From Verrucomicrobiota bacterium (GTDB lineage Bacteria > Verrucomicrobiota > Lentisphaeria > Oligosphaerales > JAFGRS01), in assembly GCA_019136035.1 (NCBI GenBank), contig JAGVUW010000132.1, positions 1-12,785 on the forward strand: 12,785 nt of DNA. The letters run 5' to 3'. The notes under the pieces are model-generated. The model had not been told where the DNA came from, did not search any database, and saw only the letters and a program-made list of their open reading frames with translations. The position numbers were made by a program, and so were the translations under genes. Position 1 is the stretch's first letter, and every line of letters starts with the position of its first letter. Positions 1 through 6,599 of the stretch are shown piece by piece.

Positions 1-2521
1 ACGGCGCCGCGCTGGCGGGGATGATCTCGATCAGGCGGCCATCCAGGGCGGGCACGACCAGGGCCTGGGAGAGATCGACCGCATGGCGGCTGATGAGGTC
101 GCGGGCCAAACGCCCGGCGGCCGCCGGCAGGGTCACATGGCGCTCGTCCTGCGTCAGGTTGACGACGATGGCCAGGGTCTGTTCCCCGCGCGTCCAGACG
201 TAGGCGCGGACCTCCTGGCCATCGGCGCCGCCGATGGCCAGGGCGTCGTCCTGCCGCCGGCCGTCCCAGAGGTACGGCCCGGCGGCGGCCAGGATGGCAT
301 TCCAGGCGGCCAGGCGATGCAGGTAGCGCCCGTCGACGGCGCCGTCGTCATGGCCGCCCCAGAAGGAGATGCCGCGGGCGCCCTGGCCGATGATGGCGAG
401 CATCTGGGCATGGAGGAGCTGCGGGTCACTCCAGGGGGTGGAGGCGCCGAGCGGGTAGATGACCGTCGAGCAGAAGACCAGGGGCTGTGTCACCACGGCC
501 AGGCTGTCGCGGACGGTGTCGATGCCGGCCTCGATGGTGAAGATGCCGCCGTCGCGGCTCCACATCTTGGCGTAGGTGTCCGGCAGGGTGTAGTGCGGCA
601 CCTCGGGCTCGGTGAGGTAGGCGGCGGCCTTGGAGATGTCAATCTGAGCCGACACGAGGGTGTTGTTGTAGTTATACCCGGCGACCCACGCCTGCAGGGC
701 GCACTCGGGCCGGGCCCGCCGCGCTGCCTCGCCGATGACCTTGACATAGCGCGCCCCCTGGTCGCAGCGGAAGTCGATCCACGGGCGGTGGTAACGGCCG
801 TCGGGCTGGACATCCTTGGGCCAGTCGACGTCGGCGTGGCCCGTCCGTTGCACGAACGCGTCCCGGCAGCGCTCGCAGAAGCATCGTGCCGGGGCGCACT
901 CGTAGTCCAGCATGAAGCCATCCGCGCCGGTCTCCTGCAGGCGCTGAGTGAGCGTCTCCAGGAAGCGCCCGTAGGTGCCCGCGGCGGCCGCGATGACCTC
1001 GGGGCAGAAGGTGGTGTAGCGGCTCGGCTCGGTGGCCGCCTCGGAGGGCTCCGGGACAACGTCGGCCGGGCAGTGTGATGAGTACGGCCACCACGAGCTG
1101 AGATTGCTGTGGATGCCGAGGGCACGGGCGGGGGCGTAGACCTCCGAGGCGGTATGCAGGTGCAGGCGCTTCACGCCGACCTCCTGGTACTGCCGCAGGA
1201 TGCGGTCGAGGAGGACGCCGCCGCGGGGCCCGTCCATGTGCAGGCTGGCGCCCTCCCAAAGCGACAGCCCGAGGTGGCGCGGGTCGACCGTCGCGGGGAG
1301 TGCCGGCAGGGGCGGCAGGACCATGGCGCGGATCTGCGTCCAGGGGCCGGGCTTGCCCTGGCACGTGAGCCGTGCCCGCAGGCGCCCGGGCTCCTGGTGG
1401 CTCGGCCGGCAGTGCAGAAACAGCGCCGGCGTCCGGCGGCTGCGCGGCCAGCCATACCAGCCCGTCTGGTCGCCCTTGGGGCGGTCGACGCCATGGAAGT
1501 CGGCCGGTATCACGAAGGTGTCCGGGAAGTCGATCGTGAAGCGCACCATGCCGCCGGAGCGCGTCGTGCGCACCGGCAGGGGGAGGTCCTCGGCGACGAG
1601 GTCCTCGGGCATGAGATGCTCGCTGGCCTCGACATCGAGGCGGAGCTGCTTGGCCGAGTGGACCGGGTCGCGGTTCTCGTAGATGAGGCAGACGCGCTGC
1701 CAGGCGCCCTCGGCGAACCACAGGGTGCTGCTCGTGGACTCACTGAGGACATTCGGCCAGAAGGCGACGCCGAGCAGGGCGGGGTCCAGCTCGCCCTGGA
1801 GGCGGGCGGCGTCGACGCTGGCGGCCAGGCGGGCCTCGAGGTCGGCCGGCGACCCGACCACGACATTGTCGAGATGAACGGCGATGGTCCGGTTGCCGCG
1901 GCCGTGGTCGTTGTCAAAATCCGGCTTGGCTGCCGAGCGCGGCATGTAGCCCTTGCCGACGATGAGCCGGCAGGGCCCGCGCCACTCGGGCAGGCGTGCG
2001 AGGGCCACGACCTCGGCCGGCTCCTCGCCAACCGGCGCCATGGCCAGACGCACGCCGGCATCGTCGATCAGGAGGCGGACGCGGTACCAGGTATCCGGCA
2101 CCGGCCGCAGGCGCTCGGCCAGCGTCATAAACTCGCCGCCCGGCGACTGCTCCAGGCGCAGCCCGTAGTGCAGGCTGAGCATGACGCGCACATACGCGGT
2201 CGGGCCCCAGTACAGAATCAGACTCGGCGACCATGACGCCGACGGGTCGCTGAGGTTGTTGATGTCAACCTGGACCTGCGCCACGCCCTCGGGGAGGTCG
2301 CACTCGAGGTGGTTGTAGACATTCTCGTCGCCGCCCAGGACGAGGACCTGGCGCTGGCTGTCCAGGGCCAGAGTGCCCTTGGGGCTGACGTCGCGAGTCC
2401 AGCGCGGATGGAGTTCCGGGCCCGAGAAGTCGTCGAGCCAGTCGCTGTCCTGACACCAGGCCGTGAAGGCCAGACACACCGCCCCGAGGAGAACCCGCCG
2501 CAGCCGTCGCACTGTCGTCAT
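1..2521 (-). CDS. Secreted glycoside-hydrolase-like TIM-barrel protein with N-terminal LamG-like module (3' end outside window)
   Basis: This frame is open from the ATG at 2521 to the left edge, giving 840 codons with no stop. A basic N-terminus plus hydrophobic stretch (residues 4-22, cut near 23) reads as a Sec signal peptide, so the product is probably periplasmic or secreted. Residues about 28-225 open with WLDDFSGPELHPRW, typical of concanavalin/LamG-like sandwiches. Residues about 415-745 look like a TIM barrel: GADGFMLDYE (532-541) carries acidic candidates D538 and E541, followed by CFCERCRDAF with C547, C549 and C552. A C-terminal beta domain follows from about 750. The barrel and C-terminus are paralogous to the upstream gene (4936-2588), sharing LWDGRR/VWDGRR and VPALDG. 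That alignment puts the true end just beyond the edge. GGGAAGG at 2535-2529 lies 7 nt before the ATG. Hydrolase activity is inferred from fold-like motifs; the family and substrate are unknown. Confidence 0.8.
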   Translation of the reverse strand, partial: MTTVRRLRRVLLGAVCLAFTAWCQDSDWLDDFSGPELHPRWTRDVSPKGTLALDSQRQVLVLGGDENVYNHLECDLPEGVAQVQVDINNLSDPSASWSPSLILYWGPTAYVRVMLSLHYGLRLEQSPGGEFMTLAERLRPVPDTWYRVRLLIDDAGVRLAMAPVGEEPAEVVALARLPEWRGPCRLIVGKGYMPRSAAKPDFDNDHGRGNRTIAVHLDNVVVGSPADLEARLAASVDAARLQGELDPALLGVAFWPNVLSESTSSTLWFAEGAWQRVCLIYENRDPVHSAKQLRLDVEASEHLMPEDLVAEDLPLPVRTTRSGGMVRFTIDFPDTFVIPADFHGVDRPKGDQTGWYGWPRSRRTPALFLHCRPSHQEPGRLRARLTCQGKPGPWTQIRAMVLPPLPALPATVDPRHLGLSLWEGASLHMDGPRGGVLLDRILRQYQEVGVKRLHLHTASEVYAPARALGIHSNLSSWWPYSSHCPADVVPEPSEAATEPSRYTTFCPEVIAAAAGTYGRFLETLTQRLQETGADGFMLDYECAPARCFCERCRDAFVQRTGHADVDWPKDVQPDGRYHRPWIDFRCDQGARYVKVIGEAARRARPECALQAWVAGYNYNNTLVSAQIDISKAAAYLTEPEVPHYTLPDTYAKMWSRDGGIFTIEAGIDTVRDSLAVVTQPLVFCSTVIYPLGASTPWSDPQLLHAQMLAIIGQGARGISFWGGHDDGAVDGRYLHRLAAWNAILAAAGPYLWDGRRQDDALAIGGADGQEVRAYVWTRGEQTLAIVVNLTQDERHVTLPAAAGRLARDLISRHAVDLSQALVVPALDGRLIEIIPASAAP

Positions 2522-2587
2522 AGAATAGCCTTCCCGAGTTCGCTCCGGGGCCGCCGCGGCCACCCCGCCGCCGCGGCCATCCTGCCG
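2522..2587 (-). repeat. Intercistronic spacer with short GC repeat/hairpin
   Basis: This 66-nt spacer separates the two hydrolase-like genes. It contains the dyad GGCCGCCGCGGCC (2549-2561) and a second copy of its 12-nt core GCCGCCGCGGCC at 2567-2578, so the core is repeated directly with a 17-nt period. The copies could form alternative stems in the mRNA between the genes. No T-tract follows, so a classical terminator is unlikely and read-through of the pair as one operon is expected. The ribosome binding site of the downstream gene lies at 2535-2529. Confidence 0.4.
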
Positions 2588-4936
2588 TCAGGGCTGTTCG
2601 TAGAGCACAAAGACGCCATCCAGAGCCGGCACGGTCACCCGGCCGCCGACCACTGCGCCGCTGAGAACCTCGCGGCCGGTGCGCCCGCCGCCGTCGATGG
2701 TGACCTCGATCGGCGCCAGGCCGCGGTTGGTCAGGCCGACCAGGACGCGGTTGCCGTGGGCGAAGGCGCGATGGAAGAGCGTCGGCGGCCCGGCGACCGC
2801 CACGAGGTCGTCGGCGCGACGGCCGTCCCAGACCACGTCCTCGCCGGCGGCCATGATCCGGGCCAGGTCCGCGAACAGCGCCTGGTGGCGGCCGTCGAAG
2901 AAGGTCAGCATCCAGAAATCCAGGCCGCGGACGCCCTGCGCCAGGTGGGTCTTGGCCTGCCAGCGCAGGTAGTCCGGGTGGGTGTAGGAGTCCAGGACGC
3001 CCGAGCCGATGTTCAGGCAGGGCGCCAGGGGGGTCTTCCAGGGGTTGTCGACGGTGGCCTCGACGCGGTTGAAGGCCCAGGTCAGACCGAAGGGCTTCGT
3101 CCAGGTCTCCTCGTCCTGGGCATAGACGCCGTTGGCCATGCTGGCGATGTCCAGGTGCGGCAGGAACTCGCGCGGGTCATAGCCATACTCGAGTTCCTCG
3201 AGGAGGCGTCGCTGGTAGGTCTCCCGGTCGGGGCCCTCGGCCTGGCGTTCGTAGAGGGACATGGTGAACCACGAGAAGAGGAGGGCCGCGGGATTGCCGG
3301 CCTTGACCGCCTCGCGAATGGCCTCGACGTGGCGGCCGCCGTTCCAGGTATGGAAGCTCAGCCAGCGCTCGCGCAGGGCCCCCTCGGGACGGGCCGCGGC
3401 AGGCCAGTCGACGGCGGCGAGGGCGAGGCCCTCGCGGGCGAGGAAGGCATCACGGCAACGCTCGCACCAGCACTCGCGGTGGATGCCCTCGTGGTCGAGG
3501 TCAAAGCCGTCCCAGCCCTCCTGAGCGAGGCGTTCACGGATGGGGTGGAAGACCTCGTCACGATGCTCGGCGGCGTAGGTCGGACACCACTGCCAGCGCT
3601 GCCGCCGGCGGTCGCCGGTCACCGGCGTGCCATCGGCCGCGAGGCAGGCCTTCGCCGGGTCGTCGGTCGAGGTCGGGTAGACCGAGACGTCGTAGTTCCA
3701 CATGCTGGCCAGGCTGACCATCATGCCATGCTCGCGGGCCGCCGGGATGTCCCGCGGCGTGGAGAGCACCAGGCGGCCGACGCCGAGCGCCGCGAGCTGG
3801 GCCACGGTGCGGCGGCGAAGGTCGTCCTCGAGGGCCTTCTCGGCGTCGGCGACGCCGGGCTGGAGGACGCTGTAGGCCCAGACGCCAAGACGCGAACGCC
3901 GCGGCATCGGCGCCGCCGGCGGCCGCGGCAGGACGGTCAGCGCCGCCGTGCACCGCCGACCGGCGCCGCCCTGCGAGAGGGCCTGCCAGGCCAGCGAGTA
4001 CGTGCCCGGGGCGGCCTCGCAGCGCAGATACAGCACCATCGGATGACCGCTGAAGGTGTGCCAGCCGGTCTCCGGGGCCACCGCCGCCTCGTCGGGGAAG
4101 TGGAAGACATGCCGGACGACCTCGGCGCCGTCGCCCTGCAGCCGGGTGGACTCGTGACGCAGACGCGGCGTCCAGCCGTCGGCGCAGGGCAGGTACGGGG
4201 CGACCACCTCGACCGCGGCCGGGAGCTCCAGGACCAGGCCGAGCTGGACGGCGCCGACGCGGCCCTCGTTGCGCATGTGGAAGGCGACGCGCTGGAAACC
4301 GCCCTGGGCCATGAACAGGCCGCGCTGTTCCTTGATATTGGGGGCGAAGTCCCAGCGCAGCGTGTCGGGGTCGTTGCGCTCGACCCGCGGCGCCCCCAGC
4401 TCGAGCGGGCGGCGCTCGTCGCCGACCAGGATGGCCGCGTCGCGCAGGAGCACGGCGTCGGTGGCGGCGGCATGGGTGAGAGTCAGGGTGTTCTCGCCGG
4501 CCTGGACCATGCCGCTGATATCGAAGAGGTAGCCCAGCCCGCCGAGGTCGTCGCGCGGGTCGCTGTCGATGGCCGGCTGGGCCGGCAGCGCGAAGGCATT
4601 CGGCGCGTAGATCGAGGAGCCCCGCGTCACGAACTCGTCAGGCTTGTTCACCGCCTCGGCCTTGCCCAGGCCCTGGCCATTGACCGCCAGACGCAGGACG
4701 CCGCCCGAGTGGCTCAAGGCACGGTACCGCAACGCCGCCTGAAGAAAGAGCCGCACCGGCCGGCCGGCAGCGCCGTCGAGGACAAAGCGCGCCTCGATGA
4801 CATGCGCCGAGGGCAACACCACGACCGGGCCGTGCGGACGGTCGTTCAGAGTCCGGACCAGCTCGGCATCCGCGCCGGCGAGAGGCAGGCCCAGCGAAAA
4901 CAGCAGTCCTGCCAGCAGCCATCGCATCGATGTCAT
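2588..4936 (-). CDS. Secreted glycoside-hydrolase-like TIM-barrel protein with two N-terminal beta modules
   Basis: This encodes 782 residues ending in TGA at 2590-2588. MTSMRWLLAGLLFSLGLPLA followed by GADA is a clear signal peptide (cut near residue 22). Residues about 25-175 and 180-340 look like beta-sandwich modules, the first resembling a carbohydrate-binding jelly roll (VRLFLQAALRYRA, LRLAVNGQGLGK). Residues about 348-700 form the putative TIM barrel: LGVWAYSV opens it, GWDGFDLDHEG (474-484) holds candidate acids D480 and E483, and CWCERCRDAF (C489, C491, C494) follows. A C-terminal beta domain runs from about 702 to 782. The cysteine cluster recalls the CxC..C elements of GH42-like and related GHL proteins, but I cannot assign a CAZy family. 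The frame stays open upstream to 5377. The start at 4936 is chosen because the signal peptide begins there and AGGAG lies 10 nt before it. It is likely co-transcribed with the paralogue downstream. Confidence 0.85.
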   Translation of the reverse strand: MTSMRWLLAGLLFSLGLPLAGADAELVRTLNDRPHGPVVVLPSAHVIEARFVLDGAAGRPVRLFLQAALRYRALSHSGGVLRLAVNGQGLGKAEAVNKPDEFVTRGSSIYAPNAFALPAQPAIDSDPRDDLGGLGYLFDISGMVQAGENTLTLTHAAATDAVLLRDAAILVGDERRPLELGAPRVERNDPDTLRWDFAPNIKEQRGLFMAQGGFQRVAFHMRNEGRVGAVQLGLVLELPAAVEVVAPYLPCADGWTPRLRHESTRLQGDGAEVVRHVFHFPDEAAVAPETGWHTFSGHPMVLYLRCEAAPGTYSLAWQALSQGGAGRRCTAALTVLPRPPAAPMPRRSRLGVWAYSVLQPGVADAEKALEDDLRRRTVAQLAALGVGRLVLSTPRDIPAAREHGMMVSLASMWNYDVSVYPTSTDDPAKACLAADGTPVTGDRRRQRWQWCPTYAAEHRDEVFHPIRERLAQEGWDGFDLDHEGIHRECWCERCRDAFLAREGLALAAVDWPAAARPEGALRERWLSFHTWNGGRHVEAIREAVKAGNPAALLFSWFTMSLYERQAEGPDRETYQRRLLEELEYGYDPREFLPHLDIASMANGVYAQDEETWTKPFGLTWAFNRVEATVDNPWKTPLAPCLNIGSGVLDSYTHPDYLRWQAKTHLAQGVRGLDFWMLTFFDGRHQALFADLARIMAAGEDVVWDGRRADDLVAVAGPPTLFHRAFAHGNRVLVGLTNRGLAPIEVTIDGGGRTGREVLSGAVVGGRVTVPALDGVFVLYEQP

Positions 4937-4946
4937 GAACGCTCGA

Positions 4947-4951
4947 CTCCT
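4947..4951 (-). promoter_or_regulatory. Ribosome binding site fixing the start of the 782-residue hydrolase-like gene
   Basis: The minus strand reads AGGAG, then 10 nt, then ATG at 4936-4934. This matters because the reading frame has no stop for about another 440 nt upstream. The site, together with the signal peptide that follows, selects this ATG over the longer option. An in-frame ATG at 4927 (MRWLL) is a possible alternative, but it is farther from this site. Confidence 0.7.
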
Positions 4952-4967
4952 GTAGTGTGGAAGCCCC

Positions 4968-4998
4968 GTTAAAGGACAGCGCCGACGCGATTCTGCAA
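4968..4998 (-). promoter_or_regulatory. Weak candidate promoter for the hydrolase-like gene pair
   Basis: On the minus strand TTGCAG (4998-4993) is followed after 19 nt by TTTAAC (4973-4968), which resembles a relaxed sigma-70 promoter about 32 nt upstream of the ATG. The spacing is longer than the optimal 17 nt and both boxes are imperfect, so this is only a suggestion. Its support is its position in an otherwise GC-rich leader just ahead of the first gene of the pair. Confidence 0.2.
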
Positions 4999-5101
4999 CC
5001 AGTGCCGGCGGGCGCAAGTGACTACCCATAGGAGCTTGCCTGCCCATCGGGTGGTCGGGCGCGTCCGTCCGGGCGGCCTGTTTCGCCGGCACTGTAACGC
5101 T

Positions 5102-5134
5102 TTCCACCGTCGGCCGGGGCGGCGGCCGGTGGAA
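5102..5134. other. Imperfect stem-loop in the divergent region
   Basis: TTCCACC (5102-5108) pairs with GGTGGAA (5128-5134), and GGCCG (5112-5116) pairs with CGGCC (5123-5127), leaving a 3-nt bulge on one side and a 6-nt loop. This makes a 12-bp interrupted stem. There is no T-tract on either strand, so a simple terminator is not indicated. It would lie in an extended leader of the minus-strand hydrolase-like genes or act as a DNA site. Confidence 0.35.
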
Positions 5135-5261
5135 GGGTGCCCCATGGGCGTGACGGAAGAGCCCTGGGTGCGTGGTTCTGCGCCCCGGGTTCGGTTCGTC
5201 CATTGGAGTCCGACCTGTCTTCGTAAGCTTGCTTGCTGCTGACTCCCATGTGATGATGCGC

Positions 5262-5350
5262 GTGAAGACGGGCTTGAGCCCAAGCGTTCCTGAAGCCGGC
5301 CACAGATGGGTATTCCGCCAAACCGGCTCGCCGGGGTGGGGAATACCCGG
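5262..5350. repeat. Structured repeat, copy 1
   Basis: This is the first of two tandem copies. It contains a small dyad GCTTG-AGCC-CAAGC (5272-5285), then CGTTCCT, then a large hairpin at 5308-5348. The arms of the large hairpin are GGGTATTCC (5308-5316) and GGAATACCC (5340-5348), with an inner CCGGC/GCCGG stem closing on a 2-nt nominal loop. The 39-nt core 5312-5350 matches copy 2 at 37 of 39 positions. The structure resembles an extragenic palindromic or MITE-like element; its function is unknown. Confidence 0.75.
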
Positions 5351-5352
5351 TG

Positions 5353-5440
5353 CGTGTGGGAACAGGCTTGACTCCAAGCGTTCCTACGGCCATATAGGGA
5401 CATTCCGCCAAACCGGCTTGCCGGGGTGGGGAATGCCCGG
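5353..5440. repeat. Structured repeat, copy 2
   Basis: This second copy has its core 90 nt after that of copy 1. The small dyad is GCTTG-ACTC-CAAGC (5366-5379): the arms are kept while the loop differs. The large hairpin is at 5397-5438, with CATTCC (5401-5406) pairing with GGAATG (5430-5435). Relative to copy 1, a T-A pair has become a C-G pair, a compensatory change that supports selection on structure or a shared palindromic origin. The two differences in the core fall in the hairpin loop and in this covarying pair. The copy ends 27 nt before the isomerase start. Confidence 0.75.
5368..5396 (+). promoter_or_regulatory. Candidate promoter for the sugar isomerase gene, inside repeat copy 2
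   Basis: TTGACT (5368-5373), a good -35 box, is followed after 17 nt by CATATA (5391-5396), a mediocre -10 box; TATAGG shifted by 2 nt is an alternative. If used, transcription would start near 5402, inside the left arm of the large hairpin. The TTGACT overlaps the small dyad of the repeat. Copy 1 has TTGAGC there and no AT-rich -10 element, so only copy 2 looks promoter-like. Confidence 0.25.
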
Positions 5441-5453
5441 TCGCTCTTGTGCA

Positions 5454-5459
5454 GAAAGG
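5454..5459 (+). promoter_or_regulatory. Ribosome binding site for the sugar isomerase gene
   Basis: GAAAGG lies 8 nt before the ATG at 5468 and supports that start. An in-frame GTG at 5426 would add 14 residues encoded within the hairpin repeat and lacks its own site. Confidence 0.5.
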
Positions 5460-5467
5460 TGCTCCTC

Positions 5468-6346
5468 ATGGCCGCCAGCCCGCCTGTCACCCACCTCTTC
5501 GACTTCGAGTTCACGAACGACCGTATGCGCCCGTACGTCATGGCCGAGTTCGCCGCCCACGGCGCCGGCAATCTGGTCCTGACCGACACCCTCATACGCG
5601 AGATCGTCAAGGCGCCCGGGTTCGCGAAGGCCCTCCACAAGGACCTCCAGGCCACCGGCATGCGGTTCGTCGATGCCCACGCCCCCTTCGGCACGGTCGA
5701 AGACCTCAACCTCCCCATCGCGGCCCTGCGGCCGGCCATGCTCATCCGGCAGAAACTCGCCCTGGAGATCATCGCCGATTTCGGCGTCGACAGCATTACC
5801 TGCCACGTCGGAAACACACCCGCCGAGTTCGCCGAGTTCTCCCTGGACTGCCTGCAGGACAGCATCATCCGTTCGCTGGATGAACTCCTGCCCGTGGCCG
5901 AAAAGCTCGGCATCACCATCGCCATCGAGAATATCTGGTTCGCCACCAGCACCCCGGAGAAGCTCCTGGCGGTCGTGCGGCACTTCGACTCCGACCACCT
6001 CGGCCTCTGCTACGACGCGGGACACGCCAACCTCATGGCCAAAGACCGCGGCGTCGAGACCGCCAACCCGGTCGATGCCTGGAAGCGCTTCGGGCCCATC
6101 CCCTACGATCCCCGGATCCTCGAGAAGATGCTGCCCGCCGTGACGACCTGCCACCTGCACGACAACAACGGCCTCTGCGATGAGCACCTCCTCCCGGGCC
6201 GGGGCACCATCGACTGGCAACGCATCATCGCCCTGCTCCGAACCGCACCGCGCCTCAAGTGCTTCCAGAACGAGGTGATACCAGTGCGGACGGGAGCCTC
6301 CATCGCCGACGTCTGCCGCACCTTCGAGAAGCTCTTCGCGGCCTGA
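5468..6346 (+). CDS. Sugar phosphate isomerase/epimerase family protein (xylose-isomerase-like TIM barrel)
   Basis: This 292-residue protein has no signal peptide, so it is cytoplasmic. It fits the AP-endonuclease-2/xylose-isomerase-like TIM-barrel superfamily, whose members bind a divalent metal and isomerise or epimerise sugars and related polyols. The strand motifs appear in order: DAHAPFG (69-75), TCHVGN with H113, IAIENIW with E154, LCYDAGHAN with D183 and H186, CHLHDN with H229 and H231/D232, GRGTIDW (244-250), and QNEV with E269. E154, D183, the His residues and E269 match the expected metal-site positions. The length is normal for the family. It is the only plus-strand gene and diverges from the hydrolase-like pair. 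The superfamily call is firm; the exact sugar and reaction cannot be stated. Confidence 0.88.
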   Translation: MAASPPVTHLFDFEFTNDRMRPYVMAEFAAHGAGNLVLTDTLIREIVKAPGFAKALHKDLQATGMRFVDAHAPFGTVEDLNLPIAALRPAMLIRQKLALEIIADFGVDSITCHVGNTPAEFAEFSLDCLQDSIIRSLDELLPVAEKLGITIAIENIWFATSTPEKLLAVVRHFDSDHLGLCYDAGHANLMAKDRGVETANPVDAWKRFGPIPYDPRILEKMLPAVTTCHLHDNNGLCDEHLLPGRGTIDWQRIIALLRTAPRLKCFQNEVIPVRTGASIADVCRTFEKLFAA

Positions 6347-6599
6347 GGCGCGGCCACAGGCGGATCTTCCTCCACTGGCCGTTACCTGCCGCCGGTCGGG
6401 TACGACGTCACCGTTCCGCATTGGGGGGACGGCGTCAAGCGCGTAGCCAATCGGCGATGACTATCCCTCTGCGCCCCTCTGCGTCCTCCGCGGTGGAACA
6501 GCGCTCACCGCCGCGGCAGGCTAGGACTCACCCTATTGCAGCAGGTCGGCCGTTGACTGCAAGCGTCTCCTTGACTGCCTGCGGTTCGACGACCGGCCG
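6347..6599. other. Convergent intergenic spacer
   Basis: This lies between the end of the plus-strand isomerase gene and the end of the minus-strand transporter gene. Both transcripts should stop here, yet I find no strong GC hairpin followed by a T-run on either strand. Weak dyads exist, for example GGCCA...TGGCC after the isomerase and CGACC...GGTCG over the transporter stop. The clearest element is a short CGCAGAGG-type repeat at 6464-6498. Confidence 0.6.
6464..6498 (-). repeat. Short intergenic CGCAGAGG tandem-type repeat
   Basis: The minus strand reads CCGCGGAGGACGCAGAGG followed by GGCGCAGAGGG, that is CGCAGAGG twice with a degenerate third unit (CGCGGAGG). This matches a kind of CGCAGAGG repeat I recall as common in intergenic DNA of many environmental bacteria. 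The repeat pattern is visible directly; the family resemblance is from memory. Confidence 0.5.

Larger units (their letters stand above)
4937..5467. other. Divergent intergenic control region (531 nt, no gene)
   Basis: This stretch separates two divergently transcribed genes, so it must hold promoters for both directions. The part nearest the minus-strand genes (4937-5135) holds a ribosome binding site, a weak promoter candidate and an imperfect hairpin. The part from about 5262 to 5440 is two copies of a structured repeat. Frames crossing the region are open on both strands, but their peptides simply translate the repeats (for example IPHPGEPVWRN appears twice in variant form), so I see no real gene here. 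The stretch 5136-5260 holds nothing I recognise. Confidence 0.75.

Noticed and set aside
83..2236. Two long plus-strand frames (83-1078 and 1109-2236)
   Set aside because: Both mirror the edge-truncated hydrolase-like gene, whose minus frame is open throughout and shares clear motifs with its paralogue.
2450..2461. Lipobox in the signal peptide of the edge gene (TAWC)
   Set aside because: Trp directly before the Cys does not fit a lipobox, so ordinary signal peptidase I cleavage is more likely.
2309..4972. Plus-strand open frame of 887 codons
   Set aside because: It lies exactly antisense to the signal-peptide-bearing hydrolase-like gene. Its translation is rich in Gly, Ala, Val, Arg and Asp without domain motifs, the usual mirror of a GC-rich gene.
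5093..5106. Possible LacI-family operator TGTAACGCTTTCCA
   Set aside because: It is palindromic at only 5 of 7 pairs, its centre is GC rather than the usual CG, and no regulator gene is present in the window.
4937..5377. Longer start for the 782-residue hydrolase-like protein
   Set aside because: The added residues translate the structured repeats and would bury the signal peptide inside the protein.
5308..5438. CRISPR-like interpretation of the repeat pair
   Set aside because: There are only two copies, the similarity extends beyond the core into the would-be spacer, and no cas gene is nearby.
6485..6520. Terminator in the convergent spacer (CCGCGGTG ... CACCGCCGCGG)
   Set aside because: The stem needs a 3-nt bulge and no T-run follows on either strand.
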